Of a stretch of 64,000 nucleotides of DNA, positions 34,115-45,000 are shown piece after piece. Source of the stretch: Hydrogenophaga sp. PAMC20947. Its GTDB lineage: Bacteria > Pseudomonadota > Gammaproteobacteria > Burkholderiales > Burkholderiaceae_C. A program made the translations under genes and the position numbers. The stretch covers positions 3,782,001-3,846,000 of the forward strand of contig NZ_CP039252.1 in assembly GCF_004795855.1 (NCBI RefSeq). Direction: 5' to 3'. Under the pieces are notes generated by a model. That model saw only the letters and a list, made by a program, of their open reading frames with translations, made no database searches and had not been told where the DNA came from. The number at the start of each line of letters is the position of its first letter. Positions within the stretch are counted from its first letter, which is position 1.

Positions 34115-35941
34115 TCAAGAAACCCCGCAGCTTTGTTGGGCCACGATCTCAGATCGCCGGTAGAAATACTGGCGCGCACCGTTGATGCTTGGCCCGCACA
34201 CTGGCGATGCTGCAAGCTCGTCCAAGAGGGCACGCGGCGAACGGCGTCCCTCCTTAGCCAACCTTGCGAGGGAAATGTAGGTCGCCTGGAACTGCTCAAT
34301 ATCGCCAGCAGCAACGCGGTGGCCAAGCGCTCCGACCGTTGTTGAGCGCAAGATGCCCAAGCGCACCAAGTCGTAGGCCACCTGTTGTTTGACACCCAAC
34401 TGCTTTGCAGCTGCGTCTACCGAGAAATCCTGGCGCGCTTCGGCTCGATGCTTGAGGAGCCAATCTTTCGCCCTGGCTGCATTCAAATTCGCCTCCCCAA
34501 TAGGTACAGGACTCTGATCATCGCCTTCGGCATACAAGTAGCCATCGACCACGGCGGCGATCAGGGCAATGCCTTCATGCGCCCGAAGCCGCCAGTACTT
34601 CAAAATGTCGCGAACGGGGATGCTTTTGGAATTGCCAGGTGCTTGGACCGCTTGAACATGAAGCCGGTCGACTTCACTCTTCGAGATCAGCCATGCTGCC
34701 GCACCCCTGTTGAATTTCCGGGATACCAAGGGGGTCAATAGATCGCCCTCGATGAGCTCCCTCACCCTGCACTTGGGCAGCGCGAGCACTCGCGCTGCCC
34801 TTTCAAGCGTCATCGCGCCGTCTGTCGCGGTTTTGATGCCTGGCAGCTCAGACAGATGAATCGACCGGGCATGGCGACCTGACAACAATTCCGCAGAGCT
34901 GCTGGGTACCAATTCTGTTTGCACCATATGGCGGACCACGGAAGGCGGTACGCGCGCGGCCTTTGCCATTTGAGGCAAGCTAAGTCTAGGGTGAATTTCG
35001 ACAGTCGCGGGCTGCAAGCGCCTGTTGCGCTTGCAAACCAGGCCCCACCAGTGGATGTGCAAGTAGCCCTCAAACGCATCCCGCAGAAACTGAAACTCGC
35101 TTTCCGGCAGGGCGTCGTACAACACCCGATAGAGTGGATCGAATGTCCGGCGAACGCTTGGGCTTTCGGGCGCATCTGATTGAAGCTCAGAAATCTTCGT
35201 GTGTAAATTGGTGGGCCAGTTTGCAAGCAGACCCGCTGCCCCAGTGACAAGACCCCTTGCCACACCGAGTCGATGCACGTCCGGTGTCTGGCCTGGGTGT
35301 GAAGGCCTAGTGGCTGGCTGAAAAGGCCCGAGATAGCGAACGAGCCGATGCATCGCAGGCGTGCTCAATGCTGACAGGCATGCCAATCTCCCCGCCCTGG
35401 AAGAGTCTCCGCAGAGGAGGAGCGTTAACGCGTGCACATCCTCGTTTACCTCCTCGACTTCGCTTTCCAACAGGCTTGCCCCGCAGCGGCATTGGCCCTT
35501 TGATTGCACAACATCGCCCCAGCTGAGACTGGCCCCACATCGAGTACAAACTTCCTGCAACCAAATGCCATGCTTTGGACAAGTGCAGACGAGTTTGAGG
35601 GTCCACTGCCCGAGCAACACACCCCCTTCACGCAGGCACAGACGACACCAGCGTCCGTGGGTTTGATTGAAATCCGATATGCCAAGCCCGAGCGGAGTGT
35701 CGGTGTGGGCCCAGTGAGTCGGCAAGGAGCCAAACAGGAGCGCTCGATCTTCAATGCTCAATCGCAATCGGGCACAGAGTTCGTCGAACGCGCCTTGCTG
35801 GCGAGTACGCAGGGATGAGAAGAGATGCCGAGAAGAAACGAATCCGTTGGCGCACGCGACCCTCTTCAAATACCCCTGGGTGCTCTCATCGGGAAGAGGT
35901 CGCGGTCGAACTGGATAGATGGTTTTTGGATCAAGGCGCAT
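34115..35941 (-). CDS. tniQ: TniQ/TnsD-family target-selection protein (large)
   Basis: TniQ-family protein of 608 residues from the start at 35941, which has AAGGAG six bases upstream; an earlier start at 35986 is less supported. The N-terminal domain shows YPVRPRPLPDESTQGYLKR and the zinc-finger cysteines in WCRLCLREGG, TCPKHG, CTRCGASLSW and QCRCGA. The long C-terminal half has several helix-turn-helix-like segments (MTLERAARVLALPKCRVRELI, in pieces), as in TnsD, which reads a chromosomal attachment site. The protein is the best candidate for recognising the gyrB 3' end. It overlaps the shorter tniQ by 11 bases. Confidence 0.88.
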   Translation of the reverse strand: MRLDPKTIYPVRPRPLPDESTQGYLKRVACANGFVSSRHLFSSLRTRQQGAFDELCARLRLSIEDRALLFGSLPTHWAHTDTPLGLGISDFNQTHGRWCRLCLREGGVLLGQWTLKLVCTCPKHGIWLQEVCTRCGASLSWGDVVQSKGQCRCGASLLESEVEEVNEDVHALTLLLCGDSSRAGRLACLSALSTPAMHRLVRYLGPFQPATRPSHPGQTPDVHRLGVARGLVTGAAGLLANWPTNLHTKISELQSDAPESPSVRRTFDPLYRVLYDALPESEFQFLRDAFEGYLHIHWWGLVCKRNRRLQPATVEIHPRLSLPQMAKAARVPPSVVRHMVQTELVPSSSAELLSGRHARSIHLSELPGIKTATDGAMTLERAARVLALPKCRVRELIEGDLLTPLVSRKFNRGAAAWLISKSEVDRLHVQAVQAPGNSKSIPVRDILKYWRLRAHEGIALIAAVVDGYLYAEGDDQSPVPIGEANLNAARAKDWLLKHRAEARQDFSVDAAAKQLGVKQQVAYDLVRLGILRSTTVGALGHRVAAGDIEQFQATYISLARLAKEGRRSPRALLDELAASPVCGPSINGARQYFYRRSEIVAQQSCGVS

Positions 35942-37169
35942 GCTCTGCTCCTTCGCTACCAGTCCTCGCCATTTTTCTGACATCAATCGGTGGCACTCCT
36001 CGGTGTGCCATATCGAACACGGCGTTCCACCGGGCTATCTCTAGATTGGTGCGGGGGTTTGGTCGAGCGCTGACTCGGCCCACCATAGACTGATTTGCAG
36101 AATGCAGGCGCAACCAAGCGATCAGTTCATGTACTAAATCGCTCCGTTGATCATCGCTCAATCGAGGGTTGAATAAAGCGTTTTCCTGACCCAGTATTCC
36201 TGCATGATGCTCACACTGAAGACGCTCAATGGCGCTGAAAATGGGCCGAGCCATTGGATTGCGTTTGGCGCAGATCTCGCCCATCAATTTCTTCATGCTG
36301 TGCCATCTGGCGATGCTATCCAGATCAACCAGGGTTGAGCGGGAATCTCTGAAAAACCAGCGAAGGGTTTGTCGAGCTTTGCGGTTGATGGTGTGCGGAA
36401 ACCCCATCAACAATGACATCTCCCACGAACCCGGCACCATCCGAGAACGTCCCCTCAGCACCATGGGCCAATTGATTGAAGTGCTATTGTGCTGTGCGTC
36501 GGTCAGTACCCTCCGCGCCTTCAGCAGCCACCCAAGTACTTCGTAGACATCCCGAGTCTGATATGTCGCGCTGATTGGTGCCGAGCCGCAGCTCGCAAGC
36601 TTGACCGCTTGAGGCACCAGCGCGTCGGATGCCGCACACAAGATCCTGCTGAGGCGGACAGCAAAAAGTGGTGCGTCTTGCGCTTGAATCTCACCAACCT
36701 TTGCGCCGCATCTGCATTGCCAGCCGCGTTTTAAGGTTGCCCAGCTCCACATCCATTTGCATGCATAGCATTTTGTGATCAATTTGCAGCCATGCACGGC
36801 ACATGCAGACACGAGTGGTAGGTCCCAGTACAAAAGATGGCATTCACTTTCGGCCATGCACAAGGCGCAGAATCGAGGCCGTTTCGACCAGGCGTACCAC
36901 TTTGGGGCCAGCTGCTTTGACCAAGGATCGATGATGCCGAATTCTCGGTCGTGCAATGGCTTCAGTCGCTCGAACCCTATGAGCTGGCTTAGGACATTGT
37001 CCGGCTCCAGCACTCGAGTAGTCCTGATCGCCAGCAAGGCTGATCGCACGGCTCTAGGCACGTCGTGTCCGTTGGCGGGGCAGATTCGCCAGCCCCATCC
37101 ACCCAGACTTTCGCCTTTGCGCAAAATTGGGCGAATTGGATACGTCTCAGCAGCCACAAGGTCGCTCAT
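35931..37169 (-). CDS. tniQ: TniQ-family protein (short)
   Basis: Second TniQ-type protein, 412 residues, with ETYPIRPILRKGESLGGWGWRI at the start and zinc ligands in FCALCMAESE, CAVHGC, CYACKW and QCRCGA. It lacks the long C-terminal DNA-reading part of the larger paralogue. It starts on the tnsC stop (ATGA) and overlaps the larger tniQ. In elements with two such proteins, one often serves a second target mode or works together with the other; which is true here is unknown. Confidence 0.85.
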   Translation of the reverse strand: MSDLVAAETYPIRPILRKGESLGGWGWRICPANGHDVPRAVRSALLAIRTTRVLEPDNVLSQLIGFERLKPLHDREFGIIDPWSKQLAPKWYAWSKRPRFCALCMAESECHLLYWDLPLVSACAVHGCKLITKCYACKWMWSWATLKRGWQCRCGAKVGEIQAQDAPLFAVRLSRILCAASDALVPQAVKLASCGSAPISATYQTRDVYEVLGWLLKARRVLTDAQHNSTSINWPMVLRGRSRMVPGSWEMSLLMGFPHTINRKARQTLRWFFRDSRSTLVDLDSIARWHSMKKLMGEICAKRNPMARPIFSAIERLQCEHHAGILGQENALFNPRLSDDQRSDLVHELIAWLRLHSANQSMVGRVSARPNPRTNLEIARWNAVFDMAHRGVPPIDVRKMARTGSEGAEHAP

Positions 37170-38125
37170 CTTGATCTCATCCTCTTGAGGCTGCTCGCCA
37201 CTTGAAATGGCTCACCACCGCGGTCCAAACGTCGACAGTCAAAGTCCGGATGGAACGGATTGAGTTTTCCGATACCCTCCCACCAGATTTCAGCGGTGAA
37301 CGCCCTCTCCAGCATGGAAGCATCGATTGCATCCAAATCCTGCTCTAGAGCCCATCGCAGCGCAACGAACAGCAGCTTCTTGATATAGGCCACCCGACCG
37401 TCACTGGCGTAGTAGAGCCGGACACCCATTTCTTGAGCGCTGTATGGATGTGAGGAAACCGGAGTATCAATCAGCGAGGTCAGCGACAGGAACAGCTGCA
37501 GGCACTCGGATTCAATGCTGTCCGTATCGCTTTGGCCGACTGCCAGGCGCCGACGATTGGAAAAGCGTCTGCGCAACTGGTCGTTGACCTGCAGCACGTT
37601 TTCCACGCGAGGAAGTCCCAACAAGACGGTGGGTACGGCCAACTCGTCAATCAGGTGCTTCAGCCAATCGCCCACCATGTAGTGGGTCTTGGTGTCCCCT
37701 CGGTCTTGAAGATGCTGGGCTTCATCGAACAACAGCGATTCAACACCGCAACCCTTGCAAAGGGTGATGACCCGGTGAGTCCTTTGCGCAACCGAGCCTG
37801 TGCTTGCATAGGGGTCGCCAAGAGCCTCCAGCATTGTGCTGGCGATACCGCCGATGGACGCCGCAGGAGGGATGGCCGTGATCAAGAGTTCGATCACGTC
37901 ACGCTCTGGCAACACACGCAGAGGGTGTTGATGCGCCAACCATCGGCACAAACTGCTTTTGCCCGTGCCCGCCTCACCCGTGACCAACATGTGTGTTGCC
38001 ACCCCGGTCTCTCGAAACATCTGTAGATTCGCCTCGATGGCGGTCATCGCCGCAACAAAAGGGGGGAAGGGAATGTACTGCTCATCGAAGGCTTTGAGCT
38101 GCGTGTAGATTTCAGCTGTTGCCAT
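37166..38125 (-). CDS. tnsC: TnsC/TniB AAA+ ATPase, transposition regulator
   Basis: AAA+ ATPase of 319 residues that forms a filament on target DNA and links the TniQ target selector with the transposase. The P-loop is VTGEAGTGKSSLCRWL and Walker B is LLFDEAQHL, followed by a LLGLPRVENVLQVNDQLRRRF arginine-finger segment, in pieces. Length and motifs fit TniB/TnsC. It overlaps the tnsB stop by 14 bases and is overlapped by tniQ. Confidence 0.9.
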   Translation of the reverse strand: MATAEIYTQLKAFDEQYIPFPPFVAAMTAIEANLQMFRETGVATHMLVTGEAGTGKSSLCRWLAHQHPLRVLPERDVIELLITAIPPAASIGGIASTMLEALGDPYASTGSVAQRTHRVITLCKGCGVESLLFDEAQHLQDRGDTKTHYMVGDWLKHLIDELAVPTVLLGLPRVENVLQVNDQLRRRFSNRRRLAVGQSDTDSIESECLQLFLSLTSLIDTPVSSHPYSAQEMGVRLYYASDGRVAYIKKLLFVALRWALEQDLDAIDASMLERAFTAEIWWEGIGKLNPFHPDFDCRRLDRGGEPFQVASSLKRMRSR

Positions 38126-40121
38126 CGCGTCCTCGCTTGTTTGGATTCATCTGAAATGCCTCGAGCACTTTTGGTAACTCAAGGTCGGTTGCGGGCGCTT
38201 TGCCAGTTGGCTTGATGCTTTTGAGTTTGCGAATCACTGGCGATTCGGCAGACTGGCTTTGTGGTGTCGGGGTGCCGTTCGGCTTGCTGCTGCTGATGCC
38301 ACGAATGGCCCCCGAGCGCTGACGCGCCTTTTGTTTTCGGCTGACCATCAGTTCTTCAACGGCCTTCGTGATGTCGTTGCGAGCGCGTTGAAGCGCCACG
38401 CGGTCCTCGGCTTTCGCACCCTCCTCGCGCAACACTTGTCTGATCAATGCGTTTTGCCTCAACGTCATACCGCGCGCATAGGTCAAATCGAGCGCTTCTA
38501 CTGTGATGGGGTCGGACTCGAGCGGGCCCCATACATGGACTTCACCCAGATCTTCGGGATCAAACACAACGCGTATCTCGACCCCCTCGCCGTATTGCCG
38601 AAGCACTTGGCTCAGGGTATCGCCGTTGTAGCGAATACCGTTGAGCTCGAATCCGTCTCTTCGCAACTTCCGCGAAGCGCTTTGACCAATCCTTCTCTGC
38701 AGCATTTGAAGGTCTGATGGCAGGCGTGGCTCAAATGCAGCCAGACCTTCGTGCCACCGTTGCCAAGGTGTGGTGCCGATGCCAGAGTGCTTTGTCTGGG
38801 CGTAGATATCGACCACCCATTTTTCCAGCAGATGCTTGAACTCACCCAGCGTCAGCAAGGCACTTTTTTGTGGGTCATAGTCGCCTCTCAAGTGAAAGCG
38901 CGAAAAGCTGGTACCTGGAAGTTGATGTGCGAATTGACGGTTAAAGGTTCCCAAGAATCGCTCTATCGACCCCTTGAAGCGAGGCTGGTGCTTTGGGCAA
39001 AAAGAGGTGTGAATTCCCAGATCAAAGGCAATTCCTTCGAGGTCCAATCCGTGAAACTCAAGACCGTTGTCGACCACTAGGGATTCCGGGATTCCGTAGG
39101 TGGGCCACCTGTTCTCTACGGGCAAATCAGCGATGGCGATTTCCGCCTCTGCTTTCGGCAAGATGCCATGCCGAAGTGCACCGACCACCGCAGCCGCAGA
39201 CGGACTTCCGTAGCTCAGGTAGTACCCCAGGGGCATTCGACTGAAATGATCGATTGCAACGGTAAGCGTTGGCCTGCCAAGTGGTAGCCAGGTGCGCTCG
39301 TCCACCAAGAAGAGATCCAATGGCGTGTGATCAATTTCCACCCTTTCCAAAATCCGAGTGGACCTGACTCCGGCTTTGCCGACGCGGAAGCGACGATCTG
39401 CGCTGGCCTTGCCTTCCTTGAGTGCGGTCATGTCGTAGATGTCTACATCACCCAACATGCGGTACACAGTTCGCTTACTTGGAGTGACCAGTGGTTTGCT
39501 TGAGAGCGTCTGGCGATTTTCGAGATCGATTTTGGCTAGAAACCGCGAGTAGATGTTCGTGACCGTTGCCAATGGCGTGGTGTTGAACGCGGCCTCGGTT
39601 GCTTCTGCCAGCAGCTCGTTGAGGCGTTTACTTTGGCGCCCCCTTTTCGATCCACGAAGGTCGTAACGGGGGAGCAAGGCGCGCGTATCGCTCCCTGACG
39701 CGAGGCGTTTGTTCCATCGGTACACAGTGGTCGCACTTGGTGCATTCGTGTCAAAGTTTTCTTTGGCAACCCTCTGAATGATGGGTAACAGGAACTCAGG
39801 GGTGAATATCGGTTTGCCATCAGCATGAATGGCTTCCAGGTATTTGCGACGGCGCTTGAGCTCTTGCTGCACGCCGTCTGGCAGTTGATCCAAAGGCCTG
39901 CCGTAAATCGGCATTGCACTGCTTTGTGGATCGATTACGGTGGATGTCGAGACCAGCCCTCGCGTGAAGTCATCGAGCAATACCTGTCGGGGCACCAGAG
40001 AGATGGCCCCTCCGTTGCCGGCCTCCAAAAGCATTTCGCCATTGGGAAGCAGGCGGTCGATGCGGAAGGTGGCGCCCTTCCAGTCAAAAACCATGTTCTT
40101 GCGCAAGCCAAAACCAGCCAT
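38112..40121 (-). CDS. tnsB: TnsB/TniA DDE transposase
   Basis: Transposase of 669 residues of the retroviral-integrase (rve) family that binds the end repeats and joins 3' ends to the target. Acidic triad: Asp in EIDHTPLDLFLVDER, Asp in LVVDNGLEFHG and Glu in FKGSIERFLGTFN. A helix-turn-helix part precedes it (PSKRTVYRMLGDVDIYD), and a basic, disordered tail (KQKARQRSG, IKPTGKAPA) that may contact TnsC ends the protein. GGAGG lies seven bases before the ATG. It overlaps tnsA by 38 bases. Confidence 0.93.
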   Translation of the reverse strand: MAGFGLRKNMVFDWKGATFRIDRLLPNGEMLLEAGNGGAISLVPRQVLLDDFTRGLVSTSTVIDPQSSAMPIYGRPLDQLPDGVQQELKRRRKYLEAIHADGKPIFTPEFLLPIIQRVAKENFDTNAPSATTVYRWNKRLASGSDTRALLPRYDLRGSKRGRQSKRLNELLAEATEAAFNTTPLATVTNIYSRFLAKIDLENRQTLSSKPLVTPSKRTVYRMLGDVDIYDMTALKEGKASADRRFRVGKAGVRSTRILERVEIDHTPLDLFLVDERTWLPLGRPTLTVAIDHFSRMPLGYYLSYGSPSAAAVVGALRHGILPKAEAEIAIADLPVENRWPTYGIPESLVVDNGLEFHGLDLEGIAFDLGIHTSFCPKHQPRFKGSIERFLGTFNRQFAHQLPGTSFSRFHLRGDYDPQKSALLTLGEFKHLLEKWVVDIYAQTKHSGIGTTPWQRWHEGLAAFEPRLPSDLQMLQRRIGQSASRKLRRDGFELNGIRYNGDTLSQVLRQYGEGVEIRVVFDPEDLGEVHVWGPLESDPITVEALDLTYARGMTLRQNALIRQVLREEGAKAEDRVALQRARNDITKAVEELMVSRKQKARQRSGAIRGISSSKPNGTPTPQSQSAESPVIRKLKSIKPTGKAPATDLELPKVLEAFQMNPNKRGRDGNS

Positions 40122-40806
40122 GATCGGCCTCCATTGAAAGTGTTAGTTGAGTGTTTGAAGCCAATGAGGCATCCATGCGGCATCGAAGCAGGCCGTCCAT
40201 CAGCAGGCTGTAGGGTTCAGCGCCGTGCACGGAAAGCAATGCGGTTGTCCGCTCCAGGGTTGCCGGGAGAGAGGGAGCGCAACGTGCGAGGACTGTCCTC
40301 GCAAACTCAGCCGAGGGACGAACTCGCATGGCTCGGTGAAAAATGACACGGGCGTTGGATTGCCGTGGCTCTTGGCGAAGCACCTCGTCGGTCAGGATGA
40401 CAAAAGGCTGCCCATTCCTTTTGAGCTGGAGGGCCACGCAATCCAGCTTGTGTCGAACATCTTCTCTTTGTAGAAAAATGGCTGGCTTGACCTCGATCCA
40501 GATCGATTGGCCACAACTGAGCGTGACCTCCAGATCCGGCGTGTACCTTCGCAAACGATTTCCATCGGGGTAGGTGATCGTCGTTGGCTGCTCCCGATAT
40601 CTCGCCACCTGAGGAGAGGCCTCAAGAAGGTAGATGGCATCGAGTTCGAGCAGTCCCTCGTGATGGACCAGCCGCCCATTTTTTCTGCTCGGAAACTTGC
40701 CCCGCATGATTCCGCCCGACGGGCTGATCACCTGCCGCGCTCGACGGTGGTTATCGCCCACGGGCGTTCGCCCGTTCCATTGACCGCTCCACAGATTTGT
40801 GGCCAT
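40084..40806 (-). CDS. tnsA: TnsA endonuclease of the heteromeric transposase
   Basis: Restriction-enzyme-like nuclease of 240 residues that cuts the 5' ends of the transposon. The start at 40806 is chosen because AGGAG lies seven bases before it; the open frame up to 40902 is not supported. Catalytic residues match TnsA: Glu in HHEGLLELDAIYLLE, Asp in RRYTPDLEVTL and Lys in SIWIEVKPA. Presence of TnsA implies cut-and-paste rather than replicative movement. It is the first gene of the tnsABC-tniQ-tniQ operon, with an xre gene 243 bases upstream. Confidence 0.92.
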   Translation of the reverse strand: MATNLWSGQWNGRTPVGDNHRRARQVISPSGGIMRGKFPSRKNGRLVHHEGLLELDAIYLLEASPQVARYREQPTTITYPDGNRLRRYTPDLEVTLSCGQSIWIEVKPAIFLQREDVRHKLDCVALQLKRNGQPFVILTDEVLRQEPRQSNARVIFHRAMRVRPSAEFARTVLARCAPSLPATLERTTALLSVHGAEPYSLLMDGLLRCRMDASLASNTQLTLSMEADHGWFWLAQEHGF

Positions 40807-41049
40807 GGGTGTTCTCCTGGCCATGGCGTGGACAGCACTGTGCCCACCGCCATGGGAATGACAGTTGGATATGACTGTTTTTGGGCGTAGCAACGCCCAC
40901 ATCGGGTTGCTTCAGCCGATGAAAACAGATGTCTTGGGAGGTTGCGGTCTTGACGCTGGGAGTTGCGTCCGCGATACTGAGGGTGCGAATCAGAGGTATC
41001 GACAGATGCTTCACTAAACGGGGCAAGCCGCAAGGTTTGTTCCGTTTTT

Positions 41050-41469
41050 TTACATGGGTGCCTCCATGCTGGTTCGGCGCTTCAGTCGGCGCACTGGCTC
41101 ACGGGATTCATGCATGGTGCCGCGCAACGCGAGCACATCGCGGATCATCCGCACCTGTAGGGGCGTTAGGTGTTCAACCTCGTCGCGCAGATCACTGAGA
41201 AGCCAGTAAATGTCAGGTGGTGCGTCAGGCTCAATCACAAGCTTTCGTTGCGATGCCAGGGCTGCCGTTCGTAGGCCATCTTTCTCGGCGTCAGTCAGAG
41301 CCATTGCCGCCGACACACGTTCCAAGAACTCATCAGTGGGCGGCCCCTTCAGCCCAACTTCAAGCGCGGATATGTAGCTTTGCTCGTAGCCGATGAGCTT
41401 GGCCAGCTCAACCTGGCGCAGGCCATGCCGAACGCGGAGGGAATGCAGGGAATGAGAAAACGGGCTCAT
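41050..41469 (-). CDS. XRE-family transcriptional regulator of the transposon
   Basis: Regulator of 139 residues with an N-terminal helix-turn-helix (LRVRHGLRQVELAKLIGYEQSYISALEVGLKG, in pieces) typical of the XRE family. The C-terminal part may dimerise. It lies upstream of tnsA, co-directional, with a 243-base gap, a position where many Tn7-like elements carry a repressor of the tns operon. No ligand-binding domain is seen. Confidence 0.85.
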   Translation of the reverse strand: MSPFSHSLHSLRVRHGLRQVELAKLIGYEQSYISALEVGLKGPPTDEFLERVSAAMALTDAEKDGLRTAALASQRKLVIEPDAPPDIYWLLSDLRDEVEHLTPLQVRMIRDVLALRGTMHESREPVRRLKRRTSMEAPM

Positions 41470-42075
41470 GATGATCCGAGATTCTGGACCTTATATCCAA
41501 TTCTGTAAATGAAAAAATCCTTATGAATCAATGCGATACGCGTGTTTTGCTAGCAAAACCGTCGTTTCACCTGTGATGTGGCAACCCCACTTTCGAGAGT
41601 CATGTTTTGCTGAGGCGTAAGCAGGCGAACGGCACAAGTTGCAGTGGCTTGAGACGAAACTACAGTCTGGGAAAAGTCACTCTGATGTTTGCGACGCCAC
41701 CTTTTTGCTTATCTGTAGCGATAGCCAGGTAGGCCTCTGTCACACCACTGAAGTTCATCTTCTCTATGGACTTGATGTAGGCCTGTTCAGGTAGACACCA
41801 GTGCGAAGGAAAGGCGTTCGAATGGCGTGCTTTGCAGACAGACTGTCTCACTTCATCTGTCGCTGGATTTACCCAGCATCGATTTGTAGAGGGCACTCGG
41901 TCATAAAGAGGCAGTGACTGATAAGCAGCGGGTGCAGTCCTTCACTTTTCCAAACTCGACGCCCGAAAGCGGCCCCACAACGTTCGACGTTAGGAGCCGG
42001 CAGCAGGCGGGTCCGCCGACGGCAACCTAGGCTGCTAAGCTACGCCAAAAGTCGGAGGCAGGGAGCGGCAAAGAT
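41470..42075. other. Divergent intergenic region between xre and the STAND gene
   Basis: 606 bases without a firm gene. TTTTGCTAGCAAAA at about 41545-41558 is a perfect palindrome and TGTTTTGCT occurs again at 41603-41611; both lie before the xre start and may be its operator. A 78-codon frame on the minus strand (41660-41896, GTG start) is open but has no family resemblance. Both the xre and the 2,085-codon gene need promoters here. Confidence 0.4.
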
Positions 42076-45000
42076 ATGACGAAACTAAATTCTGTAGGGC
42101 CCTCCAGGAGCGGCGACCAGTTCCACTATCAATGGGCTGCCCGGCAATGCCTCGGGCTGCTTACCGCGAGAGACGAACTGGTGGCAGTGGCGATTGAAGG
42201 AGCGTCACTGGACGAGGGAGACGCGTCCACGAGCATCGGCGACCAGGTCATTGACGTCGGTCTCTACTACGGGAGCGAGGATGTCATAGCAGCGAAATCC
42301 ATCCGATATGTGCAGCTCAAGCACTCATCCAAGCACGCGCACGACCCTTGGACGGCAAGCGGTCTCAAGGGAACCATCGAAGGCTTCGCTGGGCGTTTCA
42401 AGGAGTTGGAGGCGTCGCTTGGTCTGGACGTATTGGCGAAGAAAGTTCGGTTCATTTTTCTGACAAACAGGCCCATGGACGGGACTGTTCTTGAAGCGTT
42501 GGCCGATATCGCCGCGGGGTCGATAGCGCCGCGGCATCATAAGATTGACGAGTTGCTGAAACGGTACGCGGCATCAGTTGGCAGTAGCGTACAGAACTTC
42601 TTTGCCGTCTTCTCGGTTGATGCAGGCGAACCGGATCTGTGGGAACAACGCAATCTCCTCCGTCAGGATCTCAACGCCTACCTGTCCGAACCGGATACCG
42701 AGGCGGCGCTTCAGTTGAACGAGTTGGTTACCCGCCGGGCAACCGACGAGGGAGAGAAGGACCGTTCCGTCCGGCTCTACAACGTCCTTCTCGCCCTTCG
42801 GGTGACTGAAGTCGATCTCTTGCCGGCACCTTCACTGATCTCGGAACCGGCGCGGGTGCTTCCTCGAGTGCAGCAGGCAGAGATTCTCGCGACCCTGCTC
42901 ACCGCACAACGCCCTGTTGTCATCCACGCGGATGGTGGTGTGGGCAAGTCGACCCTCTCTGCTCACCTGGCCCGTGCGATGCCTGCTGGGTCGGTGGCGG
43001 TGCTGTACGACTGTTTCGGTGACGGGACCTATCGCCAAGCCTTGAAGTATCGCCACCGGTACCGCGATGCCCTCATCCAGATCGCGAACGAGCTCGCAGG
43101 ACAACAGCTTTGCCTGCCATTGATTCCGTCCAGCGGCACCGATCCCAAACAGTTCATGCGGGCCTTCGTATCTCGGCTCAAGCAAGCTATTGATCTTCTT
43201 AGAGCCCGCACGCCTCAGGCGAGTCTTTGCATCATCATTGACGCTGCCGACAACGGGTACATGGCAGCACAAGAGATCGGTGAGCGCGCCTTTGTCCATG
43301 ACTTGATCAACACCGATATGCCCGACGGGGTGCGGTTGGCGTTCACATGCCGATCACACCGGCGAGGACATCTGGGAGCGCCGCTCGACAGCATAGTGAT
43401 CAAGCTGGAATCGTTCTCCAAGGCCGAGACCACCATTCACCTACGGCTGAGCTATCCCGAGGCGACAGACGCGGAGGCTGCGGAGTTCGCATTTCTCAGC
43501 AGCGATAACCCCCGAGTTCAAGCGCTTGCGATGGAGGGCACCCCGCCCATCGGTGACATGCTCAGGGCCCTGGGGCCAACCCCCACAACGGTTCAGCGCG
43601 CGATCGGAGGTCTGCTAACCAAAGCCATCGACAGGCTGAAAGCCGAGTGGGGCCCGACCGAGGCCAATCAAATTGACCTCATCTGCAAGGGCCTCGCGGT
43701 GCTCCGGCCCCTGGTACCCATTTCCATCTTGGCCCAGATCGCAGGAGTTCCCGAGAGCGCAGTCCGGACGTTCGCTACGGAGTTCGGACGGCCGTTGTTC
43801 GTCAAGGAGTCGGGCCTGCACTTCATGGACGAACCGGCGGAGACGTGGTTCAACGAGACATTCAAGCCCGACGCAGCCTCGCTTGATGCGTTTCTTTCGA
43901 AGCTCAAGCCTCTCGCGGCGACCAGCTCTTACGTCGCGGCGGCGCTGCCGCAGTTGCTGCTGTCAGCCGGCCGGATGGACGAATTGATCGCGCTGGCCCT
44001 CTCGAATGAGAGCCTGCCCGACAATCCCCTCGAGCGCCGCGACGTCGAGCTGCAACGATTGATGTTCGCTCTCCGAGCGTGCCTGAAACAGGGGCGCGAT
44101 GTCGCTGCCGCTAAGCTCGCCCTGAAAGTCGGCGGCGAGGTGGCTGGCGAGACTCGCCAGAATAAACTCATCCAAGAGAACACGGACATTGCCGGCGTTC
44201 TTCTTGCGTCAGATCGCATCGAAGAAATGGTCTCCAGGCGCACGTTCGGCGGCGGCTTCCATGGCTCGCACCATGCGTATGAGGCTGTGCTACTTGCCGG
44301 CAACGCTGACCTCATTCCCGAGGCCACGAGCAGGATGAGGATGGCCGTGGATTCGTTGAACGCCTGGAGCAGGCTGCCACCGAGGCGTCGCAATGAAAAC
44401 AAGATCGAGGACGCGGACGTCGCCGAGCTTGCAATCGGTGTGCTGAGATTGCGCGGGCCTGCGGAGGCCGCGCGCTTCCTGAAAGGATGGACTCCTAAAT
44501 TCGTCGTGTTCAGAACGACGAAGTTGGTGGCTGCGCGACTGGCTGACGTTGGTGAAGTCAAGCAGCTTGACGAGCTTGCGGAGCATGCCGAAGGGGATGT
44601 CTGGATGTTGCTGGGCCTGGCTACTGAAGCCGCCCGAATCGCACATCTGCTGCCGACCGAGCCGCTACGTCATCTGATGGGCATCTTGGTCAACCCAAAG
44701 GTCAAGTTGCCCGAAGAGGATCTCTCGTGGAAGTCTGGGAGCAGCGTCCTGGATGGGGTCCGGTCTGCAATCACACTGGCGCTCCGCGGCCTCCCGCGTG
44801 AAGATGCAACATGGTCTGAGACGTTGCGCCGGTACCTACCGTTAGACCCCCCTCGTCAGTTCCATGATTTCGACGACGAGCGCGCGAAATTCGTGCGGGC
44901 CTACGCTTTGGAAGCCGCGCTTCGCGGAAAACGGATCGAGTTGATTGATCTGGCGCCCAAAGACGTTCGCCCCCAGTTTGAATCGAAGAAATCTTCCATC

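Noticed and set aside
41660..41896. 78-codon minus-strand frame starting with GTG
   Set aside because: No ribosome-binding site, no family resemblance and an isolated position; kept only as a note within the intergenic entry.
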